Positions 34,771 through 45,812 of a DNA stretch of 64,000 nt are shown one piece after another. Source of the DNA: Monocercomonoides exilis (lineage: Eukaryota > Preaxostyla > Oxymonadida > Polymastigidae); the NCBI GenBank assembly GCA_001643675.2, contig LSRY02000036.1, forward strand, positions 998,501-1,062,500, read 5' to 3'. Made by a program: the position numbers and the translations under genes. Under the pieces are notes generated by a model. It saw only the letters and a list, made by a program, of their open reading frames with translations. It searched no databases and was not told the origin of the DNA. Positions within the stretch are counted from its first letter, which is position 1; the number at the start of each line of letters is the position of its first letter.

Positions 34771-37001
34771 TCAACCGTTTTGACTTTCCATGCTCAGCAA
34801 AACGACAGCATCCTTCAACACAAACACAAGTGAAGAGCAAAGAACAACTGAAGCAATGGATAAAATTATAATTTCTGCCATCTTTCGAAGCCAGAAAATG
34901 TTGCGCCATCCAAGACGTAGATGCATTAAAAGAGGAAGAACAAGTAAAATAAAACCCCTAACGCTGCATCCAGCTATCGATATAAAATAACAAAAATGAC
35001 GTCGAAATGGAGTAAGAGAAGGAATGGCAGCAGCGGATACAAGAGAAACGCGAAGAAGTAAAATAACAATCCAGTATGCAGCTTTAGATTTTTTGTGCAC
35101 ATATCTAACACATTTATACTCTTCAATTGCTTCACTAACAGCGAAAAGCTTAAGATAAAGCTCAACAAATCCAATAACAGCCACAAGACAGCAAACGGAA
35201 AGTCGTAAATAGGATGTTCCGGATCCAGAGTTGACAAAAACAAATTCATCAATTGGGATTTCAAGGAATAAAGAAGTTAGAAGGCCAAAGCAACAGAAAA
35301 GAAGAAAAGACAAAAATAAAACAAAGCATAAAACTGACATAAAAAACGATGGTCTGGCCATGCTGTTCTGAATAGGAAGAACCTGAGGAGGAATTTTGAT
35401 AAGAAAATTTGAGTTTAAACAAAAATAAAATCCAAAATTTAGATTATATTATCGAAGCAAAAAAGACCAGCGAACCAATCCGGCTCCTTCAAAAGAAAAA
35501 AGTGATACTCCTAATAGGAATGGTAAATTATTCCACAAAAAAGGGTTGTGGTTGCTTGCGGGTGAACCAACAAGAAGAATGTTTCTGATTGAAAATTCGA
35601 AATATGAAATAATTAAAAAAAGTTATCAATTAAGCCTAAAAGGAGTGAATAATAATTAATACAAACGCAATGATTAAAACGATAACACATATGATTAAAA
35701 TATTTGAAAAGACAGTCATGAAAGATATTAACCTTATGGATCTAAATATTTTGTGTTTGAAATAAAATAGAATTGTTTGAAATAATCACAAATTGCATTT
35801 CACATGTAATGAATAGAATTTCAAGCAAAGAATTATTATAAAACTTCAGAAAAATAAATGCAAATGTTTATTTTTTTTTTTCAATTTGATTTCAAAAAAT
35901 CTATTGTAATTGTGAATCAATCACTCATACCTGATAAATAATACAAGGAACAACATAATAAACACAATAAGAACAAAAATTTGTTGTATTACAGTTGGTG
36001 CCATTGATTCCAATGTGCAAGTTGATATCATAAAACATGCAACACAATTGCATAATTCAGATAGAACCATTAAGCATTCAATAAGAACACTAAAATAACG
36101 GCCGAAGCATTCTTTGCTAATGCCAACAAGAGTCTTCATGTTTTGAGGTCTGCAATAATTCTTAAAAATATTTTAAGCAAAAATTTAGCATTAAATTTTT
36201 TTTATAAAATGATAATTGTATTTATATTTTCCACACTTTACATTCTATAAGAACGAACATCGAAAATGTCGTAAAAGCACCTATTGCTAGTAATATGATC
36301 AATGACAGTGCCCATCCACAAGTTGTAAAAGCGAAAGGAAGAGCAAAAACGCTTGGTCCAACAAATGAATTGAAAGTTGTCATAATTGCTTCGGGAATAC
36401 TTGATAATTTAGAAATTTCTACATCCAACAAGCTGCTCAATGATGCAATTGAATGAAATTTAACTATGCTACTTTGAAATGAAATTGGTGAATGAGTATG
36501 GCGCAAAAGAGATTGGACTTCTTCTGACGATGTCCCTCCAACTTCATGAGTCAAATTGTTATCCGCGTCATCCTAAAATAGTTTTATTTTCAATTATTGA
36601 ATTTTTTCAAGTGCATTTAAATCGAAAACGAATTAACCATTTATCCATATTATCTTAAGGGAATAATTATATTATACATAATAATATTATCAAAACAAGG
36701 AGAATTTATCAAAAGTTAAAATATATTACAAAGATATTGCTGTTAATTTTTTATTCTATTTGAAAATGTATTTCATATTTTTGTCGAACAAAAGAATAAT
36801 TAACCAAAATAATTTCATTAAAAAAAATAGAATAATTATTTGCATATCAAATTCATTATTAACATAATTTAATGAAATACACACAATATGCTTGAGCTTG
36901 TGAATTTCTGATTTGCTTTCAGGAATATTCATTTCTCGATTTTTTCCTCTTTTAACAATCAGGCTGATTGCATCAAAAGTCGAGAAATTCAAGCTTTTCA
37001 A
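34771..37001 (-). CDS. Amino acid/auxin permease (AAAP) family transporter
   Basis: The core exons are 36572-36235, 36149-35931, 35584-35476 and 35382-34771, with all joins in phase. An N-terminal exon ending at 36,885 (GTGTGT donor) also joins in phase; its start near 37,001 or further upstream is not fixed. The family's first membrane segment is clear: 'IMTTFNSFVGPSVFALPFAF' followed by 'GWALSLIILLAIGAFTTFS'. Next come 'GRYFSVLIECLMVLSELCNCV', the hallmark 'LGVSLFSFEGAGLVLPIQNS' spanning the third junction (family 'F.F.G.GV.LPLENSM'), and five to six further hydrophobic helices to the C-terminus. These transporters move neutral or cationic amino acids across vacuolar or plasma membranes with proton coupling. 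The C-terminal 'MESQNG' is short. The identity is secure; the 5' end is not. Confidence 0.82.
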
Positions 37002-37144
37002 TTTCTTTCGCTTGAAAAAATGAAAATCAAAACAAGAAATAAAAAAAAAATGAATATTTAAAAGTTTAAAATGGATTTAAAAAATTTGCAAATCTAATCG
37101 GTATTTTCATCATCAAGAGTTGTGTTGTTTGAAAAATCATTATT

Positions 37145-37152
37145 TTAACAAA

Positions 37153-37202
<50 letters not shown>

Positions 37203-37230
37203 GAAATAAAAAAAAAAAAAAAAAAAAAAC
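37145..37230. repeat. (AAAT)n tract plus poly-A
   Basis: About 13 AAAT units at 37,148-37,199 are followed by a 22-nt A run at 37,208-37,229. It is slippage-prone simple sequence just upstream of the permease gene. Confidence 0.9.
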
Positions 37231-38051
37231 AGTTTTGAGGCTGGAACAAACACCATGAGACAATATATGATGCAAATATTCTGGTACAAATGCAAACTTT
37301 AATTGTTCTATTTCAGTTTATTGCGAATAGTTCTATCCATATTTTTGAATGTCAATGGAATTTGAGTCATTCATTTGTTAATCAGCTGAAAGAGTTTCAT
37401 TGTGTTTGGCATCTCATTCATTACGTCACTTCATAGCAGATGCATATTATCTCAACACCCTCAGGTTTTGAGACGATTTTTCAATTATCAGTTTTTCAGC
37501 AACCTTCTTTTCATGAACAGAACATCACACGATAAATGCTATTCTTCATTCGCATAATTGGATGGATACAAACCACTTTGAAAATAACTCGATTAAACAT
37601 CATTTCATCATCATCATCTTCTTCTTCTTCTTCTTCCGTTTCTCTTTCTTTTTCTTTTTCTTTAGTCATCATCATATTCTTCTTCTTCTTTCTCTTCATT
37701 TTTTTGCTTTGCTCCGTTTCAAAATTAGAAAAAACTAGCTTTTGAAATGAGATTCAAAAAATGCTTGTTTTCGATTTTGTGAAACGATAAAAATAAAGAT
37801 ATGACACTCATTTGAGGTTTGTCGAATTGTGATATGAAGCTAAAAAAAAATAAATAAAATTTTTGATTTTCAGATTAAATTACATCTCATTTCCTCAAAC
37901 ATTTACAGAACAATCTGAAAAATTATCAAATAATCTTGGAAAAAAAAACCTCATTAATAAAAAAAACATATCCAAAGTTTGTTAAAAATCATTAACCTAT
38001 GAAAAAAAATATTTCATTTTTGAATTACAAAATATATACCATTTCTCTCTG
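37231..38051. other. Intergenic with CT-rich run
   Basis: Contains a (TCATCTTCT)-type tract at 37,605-37,660. No gene is supported. Confidence 0.5.
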
Positions 38052-39505
38052 TCAGACACTCCAAATATAATCGGAAATATTCAATGACAATACACAAAAA
38101 TATTTTTCTTTGAAAAAATAAACAGTTTCATTGAAAGTTGTGATGGTATCTTCGTATCCTTCTTCTTCCATTTTTTCAAATATCTTCCTTTTGGTTGCCT
38201 TTCTTTTTGCTTCTTCCATTTCATCTTTCTCCTCGTCTTTTAGTCTTTCTGAAATATTCAGAAAGAGTCGCAAGCATTCAATTGTTATTTCGTCATCTAG
38301 TGTTGTTCGCTGAATCTCCTTCAAAACAGCATCAATAGTTCCGCTCTTCAGCAATGCATCAATTTTCACATTTCTTTTATCCGTTATCTTTTCCAATACA
38401 TCAATACTCTGATAGCAAATATCTCTGTAATAATCTTTAGATGCTCGAAATACTCTCACAACGCAGTCAATTAGCTTTGCAAGTTCTTCATTCCACAATT
38501 TGCATGAGGAAAAGTAATCATCAATAACAGTAAGCCATCTATCGATAATATGCACTTCTTTCCCTTCTTTTCCCTCTTCTTTTTTCTCTCTCTTCCAATC
38601 CACGCTTTTTATTAGATCTTCCAATTCGCTTGCTGCTTCTCTCGAAAAATGCAACTCATTCACAATAGTATCTTCCAATCTTTTATAATTGAGTAATCTA
38701 TTCATCATAAATTTCCAAGATGATTGATATGCAAGTGTCGTCAGATTGTGATGCTCCTGATGATATTTGATGATTTCTATGATTTCCTCCAAATACATGT
38801 CTTTTTTGATTATCTAATCAGAAAAAAAAATTGTCAAAATGGAAATAGTTATGCTCATACAGTATATTTATCAATGCAACTTAATGCAAGTAAAGCCATT
38901 TCTACTTCTTTTTGAGTCTTCTCGCCTTCCTCATTCTTTGAGGCAGCTTTAAGAAGAAAAGACACACAAATTGGTATCAGCTCTTCAGAATACTGGATGT
39001 AAAGCAAAAGATAGCATTCGCAAAGATCAGTCAGAAGCTTTTCGTTCTTTTCATCCTTTTTTTTCTCATTCTCATCAACAATCATCTTCTCAAATCTTTT
39101 GCAGAATGATGATTCATCAAAAAAATATATTAAAAATATTTTCGACACGTTGATGAATCCAATATGCTTCAGCAACAAAAGAACATTTCCCCAATGCAAT
39201 TTATTTTCTTCAATCATTTGGTATATTTTATCGAACAGTTCTTCTGTCAAAGCAGAGGTGAATTCATCTTTATCCATCTCTTCCATCGCTTCATTCATTT
39301 CAAGGATTTTCTTTCTCTGATCATCTTCATCGCAATGCTCCAGCTCAGAAAACAATTCTTCAAAAAAAAAGAAAGAAATCCAATCAAAAAGAATTCACGT
39401 GCAATTGCAATTGCAAACCATTGAACTTTTTTGTGCTGTCTGTCTCCTATATACAGATTTTTCAATTAAAATTGTTCAAGAAAACAATACCATTTTGATA
39501 TTCAT
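38052..39505 (-). CDS. Lineage-specific helical-repeat family protein, intact member
   Basis: Exons 39505-39491, 39446-39419, 39357-38861 and 38813-38052 join in phase, giving about 433 residues; the two tiny 5' exons are inferred from phase and splice signals. It reads 'MNIKMETDSTKKFNELFSEL', then 'MDKDEFTSALTEELFDKIY', 'LLTDLCECYLLLYIQYSEEL', 'QKEVEMALLALSCIDKY' at the end of exon 3, 'EIIEIIKYHQEHHNLTTLAY' at the start of exon 4, and C-terminal 'KMEEEGYEDTITTFNETVYF'. It is all-helical, about 430 residues, with ARM-like spacing and no catalytic motif. I recall a very large family of this form in Monocercomonoides, without an assigned function. A broken paralogue lies at 43,412 and fragments lie in the inverted repeats near 55 and 58.7 kb. 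Confidence 0.7.
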
Positions 39506-42500
39506 ATTGAATTTGAATATCATTGGATAGAAGAAGTGAATGAAAAATTAAAACCACAAAAAGATAAATAATATGTGCATTCAAACCGATATTTCTTTTG
39601 CTGACATTTTTAACAAAATATTATGAAGAGAAACAACGCTTTTTCTGTTTTTCTGTTCGTTGTTATGGATATCATGATCAAAATGCATCATTTTCTTTGA
39701 ATATGATTGTCCATTGTTGGAATGAGAGATCAGCAAACGAATATTTTCTGCAGGATAGGAGATATTATTTTGCGTGGTGGAACGAAACAACGACAGCGGG
39801 GAATTGGTGATGGAATTAAGCAAGATGATTTTTTTGAAAATCATCTTTGAAGGAAATTTATTTTCCAAAATAACATATGAAAATTATGATGTTTGCATTT
39901 TTTATTATTCTTGTTCATTTTAAAGATGTTTCCATCTGTGGCCTTCTCAGAGTGCAAGAATCTGATAAATTATATAAATGGCCATTTCTTTGCTTTTCTG
40001 AAGAGAATATCAGAAGAGAGGCGAATTCCGAGATATAATCAGCAAATGAGAATTGAAGATTTTAAGTGTTCAGTTGGGAGAGGATGAAAGCAAATCCGAT
40101 GGAAAAGCATTTTGATGAGAATGAAAAGAAGAATGCCAACAATTGGACAGCACTTGGAAAGAAAATATGAAGAATATTATTTTGTCTGAAAAAAATGTGG
40201 ATGATAATATCGAAAGCAGGATATTTACGTGGGAAAAAAGGATGACAGAGAAAGGAGCACTGGGAAACAATGGGAAAGGAGATTGACAACATCGGTGATT
40301 GAACAATCTTCAGCTTTTGTGATTGGAAAGTCAGGTGTGTTCTTTTGAGGAATTTTTATCATCAATGCTTTTCTAATTATTATTTTTATTTCAAATCTTT
40401 TTTCTCATTCCAACCAACAACATTTTTTATGTTGAGCGTCATTCTCAGGGGAAATCTATTTCAAGTTGCATTTTTGCGGATTATATGGTTTCTTCTTCTC
40501 CTCCTCCAATCTCTTCATTGACGAGATTTTTTAAATTTTACTGATGGAAAGAACGCCTTCTTCGTGTTTGAGAATTTGTTGTTTGAATAGCCATTAAATC
40601 CTCATGATGCAACATTAAAAATATTTTCCTTCTCTTGCTGCTGTTGTCTGATATGCAATTCGAATCTGTTCTTAATGTCTGCATTTTCTTCAGATGAGTT
40701 TTGTTCGCCTTTGTCGCCCAGCTCGTCAAAAGGGTATCATCAAACTCATTTCATTCCATTTCTCTTTCAGATGCTTTTTCTTATTTTTCTTCTGTTTCTC
40801 CCTCCTCTCCTTACTCTTCATATTAATCATTATTATCATTCCTCCTCCTCCTCTTCTTCAACTTCCTCAAAATCAAATTCAAAAATTTCTCAATAGGAAA
40901 ATAATTTTATTATATTGAGCCCCGATTGCAGAAAAATCATTGTCATTTCTATAATCGATATTTTTGTTTAGAAGTGAACGAAACGTTGTTCAGAAAGCAT
41001 CATCAAAGAAAGAAAAGTTTCTTAATCCGAGTTTTTTGCCAGAGGTGCAAAATACATGTGCTTATTTGGATTAAATTAAAAGAAAAATGCACCAGAAGAG
41101 AGAGGAATTTTTTTCACAATATTTGCTCTTCTTCTTCTTCCTCTTTTGTTGCCAACAACTATCTTTGGGTAATTTTCTTCTTCATCTTCTTCCTTTTTTG
41201 GGATGCAGAATAGAAAAAATTGAGCGAATCTGATTCAAATCCATTCTTTTTGAGCATTGCTCGAAAAGATATTGCTTTTGGAGATTCTTTTTTGGAAAAT
41301 GTTAACAACCTTTCACTAAACACAGATGAATGAAACAAAGAGAAGATTGCTAAAGAATAAAAAAGTTACACAGAGAAGACTAGGAAATCAGCCCAATCGA
41401 AAAGAGAGACAAGTCTCTTTCACAGAAATGGATTTGGCACTTTCTTTTAAATGAGTGTATTTTTGGAGAATTATTATCATGTTCTGACAGAACAACTATT
41501 TTATTCACAATTCAATTTGTGGGACATTTGAAGCAGAAGGCAGACATTGAATATCAGAAGACATTTCCATCTTCATGATTTTCTTCATCTTCATTGGTAA
41601 TTCAATCAACTTTCCCACTCACTGATTTATTTTTCAACATTTCATCCTTCTGTCAACGTTGCTGCTGATTTCTCGTTCATTGTTCATCTCTCTTGAAGCT
41701 CATCTCTTTCGACAAAAATCATCATTGTTCATCTTCTTCATCACCATTTTCCAAAAACACATTTTGTTTCAAATTCTTCTTGAATAGCCATCAACAAACA
41801 TGAAACGCTCAACATTTGATATTTCTTCGTTCTTCTTATTCTTCTATCATCATCAAAGACAGCATAAGAATGTTTAACAGAATTTCTTCTTCTTCTGCTG
41901 CTGCACTTTGAATGTTTATGAAAACAGAAAAATTGGAGAATGGAAGAGAAAAGGCAAATGAAGACTTTTCCATCGAACACATCAATCATTTGCATCAAAG
42001 CTGTGAATTCATTTACTTCGTCTTTTCAATTTATCCTCAGCAAGCAAAAATGAAAGGTTTTATATTTTCATGAATTCATTGCTTTTGTATTGAGCTTGAG
42101 ATAAAAGCGGATTTGGAAGAATGGATTTTTGGAACATTTCATGAATTGAAGAAAAATGGAGAGGAAAAGAAGAGAGAAAGGAAAAGAATAATTTTGAGCG
42201 AAGATTAAGGGATATCAGTTAAGGAAAGAGAATAAGGACGGAAAATGTTTGATGAACAAAGAAATATTTATTTATGAGATAACAAAGCAACTGAAGAGGA
42301 AATTCAATTGAAGAATAACTTTTGGATGATATTGTGAGAAAAGAATGTGAGTGAGGTGTCTTCTCTTTCTCCATCAATTGGAAAAGGCAGAAGAAAACAG
42401 AATGATGAAAGAAAAAGGAAGAAAAAGAGAAAGAAATTAAATTTGAATGAAATTATGAAGAATTGCATTTTGAGACGAAATGAATGAAACGAGTGTCCTT

Positions 42501-43411
42501 ATTCAAGAAGAAGAGATGAAAGGAATGAAGAGAAAAGCGAAGGAAGACAAATTGAAAAGAAAGAAAAAGGAAAAAGAGATATGAAAAACTGAACAAAAAA
42601 TGAAAAGAATGCGAAGAGCAATAAATTCTGATTGGTTTGTTTTGTCATTCCCATTCTGAATTGGAGCAATTGATTAGTTTCTTCTTCAGCCATGTTTTCT
42701 ATTGTTGTCTTTGGTGCTCATAAAGCTGATCACTGGATTCTTCATTAAAGTTTTCATCACAATTGCTGCAAAATCCTTTTCAAGAAATTTCATTTCGTTC
42801 TTCTTCTTCATCTTCATCATTGTCTTCCTCTTCTCATGCATTGGCGCCAAATTATATTTAGGAATTAAAAAGCAGACAGAATTTGTGAATGAAGAAGCTA
42901 ACAAACAAACAAAGGCAGAAATGGACCAGTGATGAACGGGAAAGTGTGAAAAATGTCATTTGACTGAATATTGCTGGAAGGGAAGCCAGTTGTTTCTTGG
43001 GTGTTTTGAATCTCTCGAAATAGATGAAATGACTCTGTGAAAACGATGGAGAACAAAGAAACAGTTTTTGGAGAGAAATATTTGCTTGTAGAGAAAAACA
43101 ATTGAAACCACATTAAGTGGGAAATTCGAAGAGAAAATTAAGAGAAATCGTAAATGAACAAAAGAACGAAGAATTCAACTGTCACTTAAAAGAAAATGAT
43201 GAATCCAACTTGTTATTTGATAAAGATTTTCGTTGAAATGATTGGAATTTGAGAGATATCTAAACTGTTCATCTTTTTATGTATCTTTTCTTCATTAAAA
43301 AGAAATGAAAAATTATTTAAAAAATCTCAACATATTGCTCCTTTTTGATATGGTGAATTAATGGGAAAAGAAAAGAAAAATACAATACTGAAGTGAATTT
43401 ATTGCATTTCG
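39506..43411. other. 3.9-kb gene-poor region with strand-skewed GA/CT blocks
   Basis: No reading frame with convincing coding character was found. The plus strand is CT-rich at about 40,400-40,900 and 41,580-41,900, then GA-rich at 42,100-42,620. A 76-codon hydrophobic frame on plus (42,702-42,932) is the only item of interest. This may be decayed transposon or gene sequence. Confidence 0.5.
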
Positions 43412-44814
43412 TTAAACACATATAAAATGTTCTTCTAAATCAACCGAAAATCTTGAATAAAACTTTCTGTTCAGAAAAGCAAATGTTTGAAGAAAGCTTG
43501 TGATGCTGTCTTCGTGTCCTTCCTCTTCCATCTTTTCAAATACCTCCATTTTTATAATCTTTCTTTTCGATTCGACAAAGTCATATTCCACATTTCTTTT
43601 CAATCTCCATAAAATCAATTCAAAAAATATCAAGCTTTCAAATGCCACCTTGTCATCCAACGTTGGTTGCTGAATCTCCTTCAAAACAATATTAACTGCT
43701 CCGCTTTTAAGCAAGCCATAGACTTCTACAGATCTGTTTCTCACTGCTCCATAAAATAAAGTGATGCATCTATTGCAAATTTCACAATAATTATCGTTTG
43801 CTGCTTGAAATACCCCAGCAATGCAGCCAAAAAGCTTTGAAAATGATTCACTCCACAATTTGCATGAATCAAAGAAATTATACAAAGTTCTGAGCCAATT
43901 CATCAAAAGCAAAACTTCTTCCGTTTCTTTTCATCTTTTTCCTTTCTCTCTCTTCCAATCCACTCGTTTTTTCAATTCATCCAGTTCTCTTTTTGTCTCT
44001 CTCACGAAATGCAGCTCGTTTATTATTGTCTCATCCAAACGATCATCGAAGAATAATCTACAGATCAAAAACTGCCAAGCAGACTGATACGCAAGCTGTG
44101 TGAGGTTATGATGTTCCTGATGATATTGGATAATTTCTGTAATCTCATTCAAAAAAAGTTCTTTTTTCATTTCCTGTTCAAAAAAAGAGAGAAACAATTC
44201 AACAAGGTTAAAAATATGATAGAAATTCTCACACAGAATATTCATCAATGCAACTCAGCGCAATCAAAGCCATTTCCACTTCTTTCTGAGCCTCTTCGTT
44301 TTCCTCTTTTTTCAACGCAACTGTGAAAAGACATGGAACACAAATCGTTATCAATTTTGGTGGAAAGAAGCGGACCAGAGAAACGTAGCATTCACAAAGT
44401 TCAACCAGAAGCTTTTCGTTCTTAACTTTCTTCTTCTTTTTTTCTTCAAAAATCATCCTTTTAAATCTTTCGCTTAAGGAAGATCTTTCAAAACTTAAGA
44501 TATTCAGGCGATTCAATGCTTTGCAACGCCCAATGCGTTTCAATAACACAATAGAATTCCCAATCGAGAGTTTCTCTTCGTCAATCATTTCATGGATTTA
44601 TTGAACAGTTCTTTTGAGAAAATGGAATCAAATTCTTTTTCACTCATCCAATCCATTATTCCATTCATCTCTTCGATTTTCTGTCTCTGCATATCTTTAT
44701 TGCAGAGTTGAAGCGTCGAACACAGTTCTAATAAAACAATAATCATCACAATCAGAAATTCAAATGAACGTTCACAAGCCAGAAAACTTCTCTGTTCTGG
44801 ACATCTCCAGAATC
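43412..44814 (-). pseudogene. Lineage-specific helical-repeat family member, broken
   Basis: Collinear with the intact member at 38,052-39,505, starting at 'MSRTEKFSE' (44,814) and continuing 'ELCSTLQLCNKDMQRQKIEEM', 'KEVEMALIALSCIDEYS', 'EITEIIQYHQEHHNLTQLAY' and 'KMEEEGHEDSITSFLQTFAF'. Three lesions are visible. The predicted first donor reads GC instead of GT (44,779-44,778). One A is missing from a run near 44,596, shifting the frame between 'FSKELFNK' and 'IHEMIDEEKL'. An in-frame TGA at 43,931-43,933 lies between 'DWKREKGKR' and 'KETEEVLLLMNW'. Each could be sequencing error; together they indicate a pseudogene. Confidence 0.75.
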
Positions 44815-45329
44815 ACATCTTCATGCTCTCTATTATCGTGGGAAATCATGCTTCTTACAGAAAATAAGTTAATTTATGTGATAAGTTTAGCAATTAACGA
44901 AATAAAAGACAAATTCAAGCATAGTTGATGATCTCACAAAATGAAAGGGATACAAACGCAAAACAATTTGTTTTTCTTATCAAAATAGTATGAAAAGAAT
45001 ATTCAGCAAAATCAACGATTTTGGCTGCAAAAGGCCAGAAAAGCAGATGTTTTGATTGTTTGATCAAGCCAACAAAAAATAGAAGTGTGGAAATTGATCA
45101 GTTTATTATTAAAATTGTTAATTGAGTTTGATTTTTATTGTTGTGAAATTGGATATGCCAATTACACATAAACTGAGATTTACAGAAAAAAGAAAAAGTT
45201 ACAAAACAATCTAATTCATAAAAGAAAAGTCTTTTTCGAAGATAAACGAAGTAGATTCAGATTAAAAAAAAGGAAAACAAATGCTTGCAAACTCAATGAA
45301 TTTCATTTGATTATTTATTCTTGTTTTTT
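44815..45329. other. Intergenic, AT-rich
   Basis: No gene is supported. Confidence 0.5.
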
Positions 45330-45812
45330 CGGCAAAGGGCTACTTTAAGGGTACCTAAAAAAGTTTTAATAAGCTTCATGAAAAGGCTAAATGTTTCCAA
45401 TTGAACTTTCATCAACACTCTTTGGTGTTGACAATATGTTTTATTAATCATCGAACTTTTTTAGGGTTTTCGTTCTCAAAAACAACTGACCCCTAATTGA
45501 AATTTTGAACAACTTTTTTGAAAAGTTAATTAAATAACAATAAAAAGACATTTTTAGGTTTATAAATTTGAATATTTGTGCTATTTGCAATTGTTTGAGT
45601 TGAAAATAACTCAATTTAAGTATTTTAATGAAGTTTGAAAAAAGTCTCGTAAAACTTAAGATTTGAATAAAAAAACATTCAATCATTTTCAGTTTTGATC
45701 AATTGGTTATTATAAACCTAATGAATTTATAATATCTTAACATTGCATTTTTAAGCTATTTATTCATGGATTTAACGAAAAAATCGGGTACCCTTAAAGT
45801 AGCATCTTGCCG
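45330..45812. mobile_element. MITE-like element, 483 bp
   Basis: The ends are inverted repeats of 26 nt with three mismatches. The left reads CGGCAAAGGGCTACTTTAAG then GGTACC; the right is the inverse complement of CGGCAAGATGCTACTTTAAG then GGTACC. There is no coding capacity. An alternative reading is a smaller element starting GGGTACC inside TTAA at both ends (45,345-45,348 and 45,794-45,797), which would fit a piggyBac-type TTAA duplication, but the repeat continuing outside TTAA argues for the larger unit. T runs on both flanks hide the target duplication. Confidence 0.6.

Noticed and set aside
36756-37001. Separate small gene upstream of the permease
   Set aside because: Its frame ends at a donor that joins in phase to the next permease exon, so it is treated as the permease N-terminal exon with an uncertain start.
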